Origin: Geomonas oryzisoli
Lineage (GTDB): Bacteria > Desulfobacterota > Desulfuromonadia > Geobacterales > Geobacteraceae
Reading direction: 5' to 3'
Length of the DNA: 64,000 nucleotides
Assembly (NCBI RefSeq): GCF_018986915.1
Contig: NZ_CP076723.1
Span: forward strand, 62,001 to 126,000
Shown: in pieces, positions 34,698 to 42,975 of the stretch
How positions within the stretch are numbered: the first letter of the stretch is position 1
Layout of the letters: each line of letters starts with the position of its first letter
Made by a program: the position numbers and the translations under genes
Notes under the pieces: model-generated
Databases searched by the model: none
What the model was told of the DNA's origin: nothing
The model's input: only the letters and a program-made list of their open reading frames with translations

Positions 34698-34823
34698 ATG
34701 GGAGTTGCCGATATCGTCATTGCGGCCGTAATCGTGGCCGGAGCCTGCTACATCCTGTACGCGACACTCTGGAAGAAGAAGGGGTGCTGCGGCTGCGAAG
34801 GGGGGAGCTGCTGCAAGAAGTAG
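34698..34823 (+). CDS. FeoB-associated Cys-rich membrane mini-protein
   Basis: 41 residues: one transmembrane helix (MGVADIVIAAVIVAGACYIL) and a Cys-rich tail (KKKGCCGCEGGSCCKK, five Cys). This is the FeoB-associated Cys-rich membrane protein family, seen beside feoB in many anaerobes; it may do the job of FeoC. It starts 2 bp after the feoB stop. A terminator follows at 34839. Confidence 0.85.
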   Translation: MGVADIVIAAVIVAGACYILYATLWKKKGCCGCEGGSCCKK

Positions 34824-34838
34824 GGTGCTGAAACGACA

Positions 34839-34865
34839 AGGGCCGGGGGAATTCCCCCGGCCCTT
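34839..34865. terminator. Bidirectional terminator between feo operon and yjfB
   Basis: AAGGGCCGGGGG - AATT - CCCCCGGCCCTT is a perfect palindromic stem with flanking A/T bases, between the feo operon (+) and the small minus-strand gene. Confidence 0.88.
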
Positions 34866-34886
34866 TGCGGTTGGTGTTTCGTTGTT

Positions 34887-35063
34887 TCAGGCGTAGACGG
34901 AGAATCCCTCCGGCGGGTTCACCGCGGTCGCCTGCTGGGCCAGGATGTTGGCCATCTGCATCTGGGCCTGCGCGGCGTGCTTCATCAACTCCATGGAAGC
35001 CGACTGCTGGGCGAGAGCAGCGGCGCCTGCTACCTGCATGGTTGCTATGGTGGTTACATCCAT
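34887..35063 (-). CDS. YjfB-family putative motility protein
   Basis: 58 residues: MDVTTIATMQVAGAAALAQQ, then SMELMKHAAQAQMQMANILA and a short hydrophilic end. This matches the small YjfB putative motility protein family, usually found in flagellate bacteria. ATG 35063 has a strong AGGAGG seven bases upstream. The frame extends upstream but is not protein-like there. Not cotranscribed with the feo genes. Confidence 0.8.
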   Translation of the reverse strand: MDVTTIATMQVAGAAALAQQSASMELMKHAAQAQMQMANILAQQATAVNPPEGFSVYA

Positions 35064-35209
35064 AACGTGACCTCCTGCGCCGCTTACCTCCGGCGCTGCA
35101 GCTCTTTTCGGCACCAGAGAACGAACTCTTGAGAAAAATATCGCGACCGGCTCCGGCGTTGTCCGGTGCCCCCTCCCCTTGCGGGAGGGGGGGTAACCGG
35201 GCAACTGGC

Positions 35210-36454
35210 CTATTGTTCGACCGTGGTTTCCCTCAAGGTGGTTTCCACGCGGATCTCGCTGGTGAGGGTGCGGTGCACCGGACATTTCTCCGCGATCTCC
35301 AGGAGCTTTTGCCTCTGCTCCTGGTCTAGCTCCCCGACCAGCTCCAGCTCCCGGTGAAACTTGTCGATGCGCCGGTCCTGGGAGTCGCAGTCGCGGCAAT
35401 CCTCGGCGTGGATCTTGTGATGGGAAAGCCGCACCAGCGCGTCGACGAGCGGCCACCCCTTGCGCCGGGCGTACATCTGCATGGTCATCGTGGTGCAGGC
35501 CGCGAGCCCGGCCATGAGGAATTCGTAGGGAGAGGGACCTTCGTTGCTGCCGCCGTAACTGACGGGCTCGTCCGCGGTCAGGCTGAAGCCGTTGGCGAAG
35601 ATCTCGGTGCGGAAGCCTTCGGCCCCGGTGCGGGCGGTGACCCGGTTGTCCGAGGCCTGGAACTCGGGCTGGGTCATGGGCTCGGGTTGGGCGACGTCGA
35701 GATAGCGCCCGGCCCAGGAGGCGATGACCTCTCCGGCATAGCGCGAGTCGGTCGCCTCGGAGAGGAGGTGGTCGGCCCTTCCGAGCGAGATGAAGCTCTT
35801 CGGGTGGTGCGCCGCCTGGAAGATCTGGGTCGCGTTGTCGATCTTCACGATGTCGTCCGCGGCGGAGTGCAGCACGAGGAGCGCCCCCTGCAGATTGGCC
35901 AGCGATTCGGCAGGGCGCTGCGCCTCCAGGTCTTCGAGCAGGCTTTTCCTGATGGTGAAGTCGCTGCCGCCCAGGTTCACGGTCGCCTCTCCCCGGCGCT
36001 CGGCCTCTTCGGCAGACGGTCCCAGCAGGCGTCGCAGATGGGAAGGGGAGTAGGGAGCCGCTATGGTTGCCACTGCCGTCGCCGAGGGGATTTCCGCGGC
36101 GGCAACCAAGACCGCCGATCCCCCCAGCGAATGCCCCACCAACAGCCGCGGCGCCTCGTACTCGCGCTCCAGGAAGCGCGCCGCCGCGACCAGGTCGGAA
36201 ACCTGCGACGAGAAGGTGGTGTCGGCGAATTCCCCCTCGCTCTCCCCCAGCCCCGTGAAGTCGAAACGAAGGACAGCGATGCGCCGGCTGCTCATGGCGC
36301 GCGTGATGTTGACGGCCGCCTTGATGTTCTTGGAACAGGTGAAGCAGTGGGCGAAGATGGCATAGGCCACGGGGCGCTCGTCATCCGGAAGTTCCAGCCG
36401 CGCCGCCAGCCGGTACCCGTTGTCGTTTATAAAGGTGACCCTCTTGGTGTTCAT
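35210..36454 (-). CDS. Alpha/beta hydrolase - OsmC fusion protein
   Basis: 414 residues. The N-terminal hydrolase (about 1-255) has the nucleophile elbow LLVGHSLGGSAV near 103. The acid and His are in AADDIVKID and GRADHLLSE. The C-terminal domain (about 275-414) is OsmC-like, with SPYEFLMAGLAACTTMTMQMYA (Cys near 338) and the second Cys in AEKCPVHRTLTSEI near 395, the two peroxidatic Cys of OsmC. This fused arrangement is known in other bacteria. The start is ATG 36454 after GGAGGAGTTCGCC. Confidence 0.9.
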   Translation of the reverse strand: MNTKRVTFINDNGYRLAARLELPDDERPVAYAIFAHCFTCSKNIKAAVNITRAMSSRRIAVLRFDFTGLGESEGEFADTTFSSQVSDLVAAARFLEREYEAPRLLVGHSLGGSAVLVAAAEIPSATAVATIAAPYSPSHLRRLLGPSAEEAERRGEATVNLGGSDFTIRKSLLEDLEAQRPAESLANLQGALLVLHSAADDIVKIDNATQIFQAAHHPKSFISLGRADHLLSEATDSRYAGEVIASWAGRYLDVAQPEPMTQPEFQASDNRVTARTGAEGFRTEIFANGFSLTADEPVSYGGSNEGPSPYEFLMAGLAACTTMTMQMYARRKGWPLVDALVRLSHHKIHAEDCRDCDSQDRRIDKFHRELELVGELDQEQRQKLLEIAEKCPVHRTLTSEIRVETTLRETTVEQ

Positions 36455-36516
36455 GGCGAACTCCTCCGCCGGTCGCCCCGGCTGTAGCATAGACTCTGCT
36501 TGATGATGGCAGGAAA

Positions 36517-36544
36517 ATGATAATGCCGGCCGGGATCAAGTCAA
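36517..36544 (-). promoter_or_regulatory. Promoter for the hydrolase-OsmC gene
   Basis: Minus strand TTGACT (36544-36539) and TATCAT (36522-36517) with a 16-bp spacer. It is about 65 bp from the start. Confidence 0.5.
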
Positions 36545-36654
36545 TGTGTCACAGTAAAAAGATTTAATCTGCGGGCGTACTCCTGTGTTAGTCCTCACGA
36601 GGCGAAATTACAATATTGGAATTCAAATCACAAAACGGTAATGATTTGGTACTT

Positions 36655-36670
36655 TTCTCTTTAAAGAGAA
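36655..36670 (+). promoter_or_regulatory. 16-bp palindrome upstream of the chemoreceptor gene
   Basis: TTCTCTTTAAAGAGAA is a perfect palindrome. A TATAAT at 36697-36702 lies downstream, 30 bp before the start codon. It could be a regulator site covering the promoter upstream region. Confidence 0.45.
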
Positions 36671-36731
36671 TGAGCTATAAAGATAACTTCCATCATTATA
36701 ATGTAATGCTATGCCAGTGGGGAGCGCGAAG

Positions 36732-39200
36732 ATGTTTGCAACGTGGTCGATTAAGAAGAGAGTTGTCGTTTCCGTCATCGCTTTGTGTGTCGCCAGCATC
36801 ACCATTTTGGGGGTTTTTGCCTACCAGTACCAGATGCACCAGATGCAGGAAGGCCTCAAGGACGAAGCCGCCAACAACGGTCGCCTGTTCGAGGCGATTC
36901 TCAAAGGCGACGCCGAGGGGCTGGGGCGTGCCCACACCGGTCTCGACAAACTCGACGTGCTGATGGCTCCCTTTGCCGCCGGCAACAAGGACGCGCTCCT
37001 TGCCGCGGCCCAGCCGATCTTCAGCGAGATCAAGCAGAACAACAACATCACCCACATGTACTTCATCCAGCCCGACGGGAAGGTGCTGTTGCGGGCGCAC
37101 AAGCCGGAACAGGACGGGGACGTCCTGAAACGGGAAACGTTCCTGAAGGCCCAGGCGACCAAGCAGATGTCCTGGGGGCTGGAGATGGGGAAGAACTTCT
37201 TCTCCCTGCGCTGCGTCAAGCCGGTCAGCTACCGGGGCAGCGCCCTGGGGTACATGGAGGTGGCCGAGGAAATCGACCACGTCTTCCAGCAGATGAAGCA
37301 GATCACCGGCAGCGACGTGGCCCTCTTTCTCAATGAAGACTTCCTGAAGAGTAAATCCGCCGATGTAAAGAGCGAGTTGGTGCATTCGTTCCGGATACTC
37401 TACCCTACCAATAAGCCCATAGCGCTCGGGGTCGCCGCCAAGGTGGGGACCGAGATGACCGAGGGGCTCAAGGACCCCAAGATCGCCATCGTCTCCTTTA
37501 ACGGGGGAAAGTACCTGGTCGGCATCAGCCCGGTCCGGGACGCTTCCGGCGGCACCGTCGGCGTCGTATTCACGCACAAGGAGATCAGCCCGCTGTTCGT
37601 CACCATGTGGAAAGGGGTGGCGGCGCAGCTTGGCATCTTCATCGCCATCCTGTTTGCCTCCATCGCCATTCTCTACCTGTCGCTCAAGCCGAGCCTCAAC
37701 CTCTTCCACACCTTAAGGGAGCATATCGTCTCGGTTACCTCGACCTGGGACCTGAGCCGCCGCCTCGAGGTGGAAACCCAGGACGAGATCGGTGCCATGG
37801 CAAACGATTTCAACGCCATGACCGACAAGCTCGCCATGATGGTGCGGCAGGTGAGCCACTCCAGCAACGAACTCGGTGCGGTTTCCGAGAACCTGATGCA
37901 GGTTTCCGGCACGGTGGTGTGGGTCGCCGAGCAGCAGTCCACCTCCGTTGAAGAGGCTTCCAGCGCGATGACCCAGATCACCTCCTCGATCAAGGGGGTG
38001 GCACGTGCGGTGGAGGGGCTGTCGCAGTCGGCGTCGGAGAGCTCCTCTTCGGTGCTCGAGATGGCCTCCAGCATCGAGGAAGTGGCGTTGAACGCCGAGG
38101 CACTGGCCCAGCAGGTGGACGAGGTCGGTTCGGCCATCATCGAGATGGCGGCCTCCATCAAGCAGGTGGGGAGAAATGCCGACCTGCTCCTCGAGGAGGC
38201 CAGCATCAACTCCTCCTCCATCGTGGAGATGGACAGTTCGATCAAGGAAGTGGAAAAGAACGCGCTGAACACGGTGAAGATCTCCGAGACCGTCAAGCAG
38301 GACGCCGAGGTGGGCAAGAGCGCGGTAGAGTCGACCATCCTCGGCATCAGCGCCATCAAGGCCTCCTCGCGCATCACCTCGGAGGTCATAGCGACCCTCT
38401 CCCAGCGCGCCGGCGACATTGGCACTATCCTCTCGGTCATCGACGACGTGGCCGAGCAGACCAACCTTTTGGCCCTCAATGCCGCCATTATCGCGGCCCA
38501 GGCCGGCGAACACGGCAAGGGCTTCGCCGTCGTGGCCGGCGAGATCAAGCAGCTCGCCGAGCGCACCAGCGCATCCACCAGGAAAATCTCCGAGGTCATC
38601 AACGGCGTCCTCGAAGAGACCGACCGGGCGGTGGTCGCCATCCGGCAGGCGGAGCAGAACATCGCCCAAGGGGAGGAGTTGTCCCGTAAGTCGGGCGAGG
38701 CGCTGGAGAAGATCGTCGCCGGGGTGCAGCAGGCCACCGAGCAGGTGAACGGCATCGCCCGGGCCACCGCCGAGCAGGCGCGCGGCAGCCTGATGATCAG
38801 GGAGACCACCGACAACGTCACCACCATGGTGCGCCAGATCGCCATCTCCACCCGCGAGCAGGGGGAGGGGAGCAGTCTCGTGCTGAACGCGGTGGAGAAG
38901 ATGAAAATGCTTACCGACCAGGTGAAGAGCTCGACCCGTGAGCAGAGCAACGTCGGCAAGTTCATCGCCAACTCGACAGAGAACATCACCGAGATGATCA
39001 AACGCATCCAGAAGGCGTGCGACGAGCAGAGCAGGGGCGCCGACCAGGTGCTCCCGGCCGTTGAGAGCATCAAGTCCGCCACCGAGAGCAACATCGGGGC
39101 GGTCAAAGTGCTCGGCGAAAGCACCTCGGCCCTGGCCGGTCAGATCAGCGTGCTGCAAAACGAGATCGACCGCTTCGACGTCTCATCCGCCAAGGAGTAG
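36732..39200 (+). CDS. Methyl-accepting chemotaxis protein
   Basis: 822 residues. TM1 ([19 protein letters not shown] near 11-30). A large periplasmic dCache/Cache-like sensor (about 30-300; [20 protein letters not shown]). TM2 near 300 ([18 protein letters not shown]). HAMP (to about 370) and a long coiled coil. The signalling tip reads [20 protein letters not shown] then [15 protein letters not shown], intact but with Ile and Gln in place of two usually conserved Glu/Arg tip residues. It has many Glu/Gln methylation-type pairs. ATG 36732 follows GGGGAG. The ligand is unknown. Confidence 0.93.
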   Translation: MFATWSIKKRVVVSVIALCVASITILGVFAYQYQMHQMQEGLKDEAANNGRLFEAILKGDAEGLGRAHTGLDKLDVLMAPFAAGNKDALLAAAQPIFSEIKQNNNITHMYFIQPDGKVLLRAHKPEQDGDVLKRETFLKAQATKQMSWGLEMGKNFFSLRCVKPVSYRGSALGYMEVAEEIDHVFQQMKQITGSDVALFLNEDFLKSKSADVKSELVHSFRILYPTNKPIALGVAAKVGTEMTEGLKDPKIAIVSFNGGKYLVGISPVRDASGGTVGVVFTHKEISPLFVTMWKGVAAQLGIFIAILFASIAILYLSLKPSLNLFHTLREHIVSVTSTWDLSRRLEVETQDEIGAMANDFNAMTDKLAMMVRQVSHSSNELGAVSENLMQVSGTVVWVAEQQSTSVEEASSAMTQITSSIKGVARAVEGLSQSASESSSSVLEMASSIEEVALNAEALAQQVDEVGSAIIEMAASIKQVGRNADLLLEEASINSSSIVEMDSSIKEVEKNALNTVKISETVKQDAEVGKSAVESTILGISAIKASSRITSEVIATLSQRAGDIGTILSVIDDVAEQTNLLALNAAIIAAQAGEHGKGFAVVAGEIKQLAERTSASTRKISEVINGVLEETDRAVVAIRQAEQNIAQGEELSRKSGEALEKIVAGVQQATEQVNGIARATAEQARGSLMIRETTDNVTTMVRQIAISTREQGEGSSLVLNAVEKMKMLTDQVKSSTREQSNVGKFIANSTENITEMIKRIQKACDEQSRGADQVLPAVESIKSATESNIGAVKVLGESTSALAGQISVLQNEIDRFDVSSAKE

Positions 39201-39235
39201 GGGGGGCGCTGCAGCACCAATCCCGTTTCCCAGCT

Positions 39236-39341
39236 CTCCCCCTCCCTTGACGGGAGGGGGCAGGGGGGTGGGTGACCTTGCCATGACCGCAGATGTGGCA
39301 CCTTCCCCCACCCCCTAACCCCCTCCCGCAAGGGGAGGGGG
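39236..39341. repeat. GC-rich inverted-repeat element, family A' (copy 2)
   Basis: The same arms and loop edges as 13326-13436 (GGGTGACCTTGCCATG and CCCCCACCCCCTAACCCCCT), different middle. It separates the chemoreceptor from the EEP gene. Confidence 0.8.
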
Positions 39342-39472
39342 ACATGTACGCCTGCATCCGCCAATCTCGCCTGCTTAACCTTCTTACCGCCCGCACCCCT
39401 CGTAAAACCCGGTATAATTCCTGTCGTTGTTTTTTACGTCCCGGTTCCTAAGGTAGGAGAAAGGCGGCTGGT

Positions 39473-40252
39473 ATGTCCGAAAACGATGGCACCTTCACTG
39501 TCATGACCTACAACGTGCACCGGTTGACCGGCAACGACGGCCGCACCTCGGCCGCGCGCATCGCCGAGGTGATCGAAAGTTACCAGCCGGACATCGTGGC
39601 GCTTCAGGAACTTCCCGGCGCGCGTTTTCGCCCCGAGACCGGCGGTGCCTGTCAGGATCTGGCGCATGAATTGGCGCTGGTGGTCAGAAGGGACGTTCAC
39701 TACAATCTCGAACGGGAACGGTGGGGCAACGTGGTCTTCAGCCGCTTTCCGATGCGTCTGGTCCGGGCGGGGGGGCTGCATCCGGAGAACCGCTACCGGA
39801 CCATGGTGCCGCGGGGCGTGATGTGGGTGGAGATAGATGTCTGCGGCCAAAAACTGCAGCTGGTGAACACCCACCTCGGACTTACCCCCCGGGAGCGCGG
39901 CTACCAGGCCAAGGTGCTCACCGGTGCTGAATGGCTCGCACACCCGGACTGCCGTCCGCCGGTGGTGCTGTGCGGCGACTTCAACACCCTTCCCAGCTGG
40001 AGCATCCACAAACGTCTCAGAAACGCACTGCAGGACGAGCAGGAACGGCTTAAATTCGGGCACACCCAGTTCACCTTCCCGAGCAACATGCCCATGCTCC
40101 GGTTCGACCACATCTTCATCTCCCCCGACCTCGCGGTCGAGAGCGAACTGATCCCGCGCACCAGGCTGACCGGCGTCGCGTCGGACCACCTGCCGCTCAT
40201 CGTGAAGCTGCGCCTGGCTTGCCTCGAACAGCCGCCGGAGGCGACGAGGTAG
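39473..40252 (+). CDS. Endonuclease/exonuclease/phosphatase family protein
   Basis: 259 residues. EEP fold with VMTYNVHRLTG near 10, the metal-binding ALQELPGARF near 43, VNTHLGLTPRERG near 125, LCGDFNTLPSWSIH near 165, FDHIFISPDL near 206 and ASDHLPLIVKL near 236. The family contains phosphodiesterases of DNA, sphingomyelin or inositol; the substrate is not determinable. Start ATG 39473. No signal peptide, so cytoplasmic. Confidence 0.85.
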   Translation: MSENDGTFTVMTYNVHRLTGNDGRTSAARIAEVIESYQPDIVALQELPGARFRPETGGACQDLAHELALVVRRDVHYNLERERWGNVVFSRFPMRLVRAGGLHPENRYRTMVPRGVMWVEIDVCGQKLQLVNTHLGLTPRERGYQAKVLTGAEWLAHPDCRPPVVLCGDFNTLPSWSIHKRLRNALQDEQERLKFGHTQFTFPSNMPMLRFDHIFISPDLAVESELIPRTRLTGVASDHLPLIVKLRLACLEQPPEATR

Positions 40253-40351
40253 CAGCGAAAGTTTCCAAAACTCCTAAAGTCGACGGCCGCCTCTTCCGAA
40301 GAGTAGGAAGAATCAAACAGACGCCCCGCAGCGGGGAAACGGAGAGATGCT

Positions 40352-40693
40352 ATGAGCGAATACACGGAGATGCCGGACGATATGGAAGTACAGGAAGTTA
40401 TCATCGAGCGCGTGCTGCAGAACACGGGCTCTTTGCTGGAAATATGCCTGGTGAAGCACGGCCGCCAGTACGAGGCTGCAATCTTCGTGGAAGGGAAGTA
40501 CAAGCCGGGACCGCCGCTGCCGCGCCCGCTGGAGTCCCCCTCCGGCAACTTCAGCCACTGGATGGGGGTGCGACCCAAGGTCGGGCTTTCACAGGAAGAG
40601 GCGGACCAGATCTTTTATGAGGTGAACGGTCTGAACGCCCTGCACCGGATCCAGATGAAGGATGACTGGGGGCACCTGCTGGATACGGTCTAA
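40352..40693 (+). CDS. Unknown small acidic protein
   Basis: 113 residues, acidic. No transmembrane segment or signal. The middle YEAAIFVEGKYKPGPPLPRP and the end VGLSQEEADQIFYEVNGLNALH give predicted mixed alpha/beta structure. I recognise no family. ATG 40352 is preceded by GGAGAGATGCT; codon use is like its neighbours, so it is probably a real gene. Possibly cotranscribed with the EEP gene, 99 bp away. Confidence 0.65.
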   Translation: MSEYTEMPDDMEVQEVIIERVLQNTGSLLEICLVKHGRQYEAAIFVEGKYKPGPPLPRPLESPSGNFSHWMGVRPKVGLSQEEADQIFYEVNGLNALHRIQMKDDWGHLLDTV

Positions 40694-40697
40694 GCAG

Positions 40698-40810
40698 AAG
40701 GGACTGGCTCCTTTAGGTGCCTGTCCCTTTAGCGGAACGCTCCATTCATCTCAGTTATCTTTTCAAGCTCCAAGCAAGAAGGGGACAGGCTCCTGGCGGA
40801 GCCAGTCCCC
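40698..40810. repeat. Two family B elements
   Basis: AGGGACTGGCTCCTTTAGGT with GCCTGTCCCTTTAGCGGAAC, then AAGGGGACAGGCTCCTGGCG with GAGCCAGTCCCC. They are between the convergent small gene and kup. Confidence 0.7.
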
Positions 40811-40818
40811 CACCAACG

Positions 40819-40860
40819 AAAAAAGGGCCGCTCCCGTCGAGGGGGCGGCCCTTTTCCTTT
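40819..40860. terminator. Intrinsic terminator of kup
   Basis: AAAAAAGGGCCGCTCCC-GTCGA-GGGGGCGGCCC then TTTTCCTTTT; both strands show A/T runs. On the minus strand it comes just after the kup stop codon. Confidence 0.85.
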
Positions 40861-40876
40861 TGCTGCAACTCCGTAG

Positions 40877-42694
40877 CTACATCTCCACCCTGGTCAGGAC
40901 CCCCTGCAGCTTGCTGGCGGGGAGCTGGTTGAACTGGACGAAGTTCGGGCTCAGCTTCTTGATGGCGTTGAACACCTTCCAGATCGGGTTGTTGGTGGTG
41001 ATGTCCTCGACGCCGTAGAAGATGACCTTCTCGTGGATGTTGTTCTTCTTCAGGAGGCTTTCGATGTCGATCACCTCCATGTACCCGGCGAAGATCTCGA
41101 AGGAGTCCAGGCCGCTGCCCCGGTTTTCGGTCAGCTTGTAGGAAACGCCGAAGGGCTCGTCGGTCCTGATGATGGAGATGAAGACGTTGCGCTCGTAGAT
41201 GATGTTGCTGCGGATGATGCAGTGCACGACATACGGGGGCACCACCGCCCACTCACGGGTAAAGAAGAGGCCGGTCCCGGGGATGGTGCGGTTCTTGGCG
41301 AAGATCTGCTCGTAGGACATGAGGAAGGTCTCCACGTCCAGCGGCTTGAGGGCGCGGTACAGGGCGCGCTGCCCCTTGGTCCAGAGCAGGATGGTCAGAA
41401 ACGGCACCGAGGCCAGGATCAGGGACCAGTAGCCGCCGTGCGGCAGCTTGTTCAGGTTGGCGATCAGGAACACGGAGTCGACCAGGGTGACGGCGATGGC
41501 GATGGGGACCTTCCACCTCTTGGTGGTGTTGGCGAAGATCCAGGTCATCATGATGCCGGTGATGGTCATGCTGCCGGTGACGGCGAGGCCGTAGGCCGCG
41601 GCCAGGTTCTCGGACTTACCGAAGAGCAGCATGATGAAGATAACCAGCACCATCAGGGTCCAGTTCACCGAGCCGATGTAGATCTGCGATTTGAGGTGGC
41701 TCGAGGTGTAATCCACCTTCATGAGGGGCATGATCCTGGTGGTGATCCCCTGGTAGATGATCGAGAACACGCCGCTGATGAGCGCCTGCGAGGCGATCAC
41801 CGTGGCCAGGATGGTGAGCAGCAGGAAGGGGATGTACAGGATCTGGGACTGGTCGTGGATCATGCCGAACAGGGTGTTCTTCTCGTGCTGGTGATCCAGC
41901 AGGAAGGCGCCCTGCCCCAGGTAGTTGATCACCAGGGCGATGAAGACGAAGTACCACGCGCGCACGATCGGCTTTCGGCCCAGGTGTCCCATGTCGGCGT
42001 AGAGCGCCTCGCCCCCTGTGGCGCACAGGATTACCTCGGAGAGGACGAAGAAGGCGGACATCCCGTTGTCCAGGAAGAACTTGATGGCGTACCACGGCGA
42101 AATGGACTTGAGCACCTCGGGGTGCCCCACGATGGCGATCAGCCCCGACACGGTAAGGGCGGAGAACCAGAGCACCATGAGGGGGCCGAAGGCGCCTGCC
42201 ACCTTGTCGGTTCCCTTGGACTGGAAGATGAAGAGGATGATGGCGATGGTCGCGGCGATGGCGATCACGCCCGCCTGGGACAGGTTCGCGGTGGCCGGTA
42301 TCAGCTCGAGACCTTCGACGGCGGAGAGTATGGAAATCGCGGGCGTGATGACGCCGTCACCCAAAAGCAGGGACACCCCGATGAAGGAGAGCAGGCCGAT
42401 GAAACCCATGGCGCGCCCCCCCTTGAGCAGGCGGACCAGGATCTCCTTCAAGACGATGGTACCCCCTTCGCCCTTTCGGCCGAGGCTCATGGCGAGCCAG
42501 GCGTACTCGACGGTGACCAGGATGAACAGAGTCCACACGATCAGCGACAGGATGCCGAAGATGTTGTCCGCAGTCGGTTTGGTAAGGGCGAAGATGACGG
42601 AGAGGGTATAGATGGGGCTCGTACCGATGTCGCCGAAAACCAGGCCCATCGATTTCACTACCCCGCCCCAATATGATTGTTCGTGTTTCTGCAT
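40877..42694 (-). CDS. kup: Kup/Trk-type potassium transporter
   Basis: 605 residues with about 12 transmembrane helices. N-terminal YWGGVVKSMGLVFGDIGTSP, and many hydrophobic segments through residue 430 (e.g. FIGLLSFIGVSLLLGDGVITP, VLMVLWFSALTVSGLIAIVG). The C-terminal cytoplasmic domain (about 440-605) ends VQFNQLPASKLQGVLTRVEM. K+ uptake driven by protons, low-affinity housekeeping or osmotic use. The start ATG 42694 is about 30 bp downstream of the promoter -10, divergent from ileS. Confidence 0.95.
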   Translation of the reverse strand: MQKHEQSYWGGVVKSMGLVFGDIGTSPIYTLSVIFALTKPTADNIFGILSLIVWTLFILVTVEYAWLAMSLGRKGEGGTIVLKEILVRLLKGGRAMGFIGLLSFIGVSLLLGDGVITPAISILSAVEGLELIPATANLSQAGVIAIAATIAIILFIFQSKGTDKVAGAFGPLMVLWFSALTVSGLIAIVGHPEVLKSISPWYAIKFFLDNGMSAFFVLSEVILCATGGEALYADMGHLGRKPIVRAWYFVFIALVINYLGQGAFLLDHQHEKNTLFGMIHDQSQILYIPFLLLTILATVIASQALISGVFSIIYQGITTRIMPLMKVDYTSSHLKSQIYIGSVNWTLMVLVIFIMLLFGKSENLAAAYGLAVTGSMTITGIMMTWIFANTTKRWKVPIAIAVTLVDSVFLIANLNKLPHGGYWSLILASVPFLTILLWTKGQRALYRALKPLDVETFLMSYEQIFAKNRTIPGTGLFFTREWAVVPPYVVHCIIRSNIIYERNVFISIIRTDEPFGVSYKLTENRGSGLDSFEIFAGYMEVIDIESLLKKNNIHEKVIFYGVEDITTNNPIWKVFNAIKKLSPNFVQFNQLPASKLQGVLTRVEM

Positions 42695-42726
42695 GGAGCA
42701 CGCCTCCAGATGGTAACAGCGCGCAA

Positions 42727-42755
42727 CTTATAGCACCGCTCTGCACCAGTGACAA
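42727..42755 (-). promoter_or_regulatory. Promoter for kup
   Basis: Minus strand TTGTCA (42755-42750) and TATAAG (42732-42727) with a 17-bp spacer. Confidence 0.65.
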
Positions 42756-42899
42756 GAAAAACCGCGCAAAGGGCCGGTATATCGACATCTCTCCGCTTTT
42801 TATACCATCGGCCTCTCCTTTGCCATCTTTGCCTTGTGAATAGGGTGGAGTGACGAGAGTCGGCGTTGCCCTGTAATGGGCGGAAATCCTTGTTTGCGC

Positions 42900-42928
42900 T
42901 TGACATTGTTGACTATTGCTTGTAGCTT
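42900..42928 (+). promoter_or_regulatory. Promoter for ileS
   Basis: TTGACA at 42900-42905 and TAGCTT at 42923-42928 with a 17-bp spacer. The leader is only about 40 nt, so there is no room for a T-box. Confidence 0.5.
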
Positions 42929-42975
42929 AAGTCGTTTCTCTCATGGCTTAAACTGACAGTTCGGAGGCCGTTTAT

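Noticed and set aside
33141-34823. A 560-codon plus-strand frame overlapping feoB
   Set aside because: Most of it is an out-of-frame shadow of feoB; only the last 41 codons are the real Cys-rich mini-protein.
42695-42845. Riboswitch (c-di-AMP or c-di-GMP) upstream of kup
   Set aside because: GGCAAAG words exist, but they lie upstream of the kup promoter and lack the conserved cores.
42929-42975. T-box leader for ileS
   Set aside because: The leader after the promoter is only about 40 nt, too short for a T-box.
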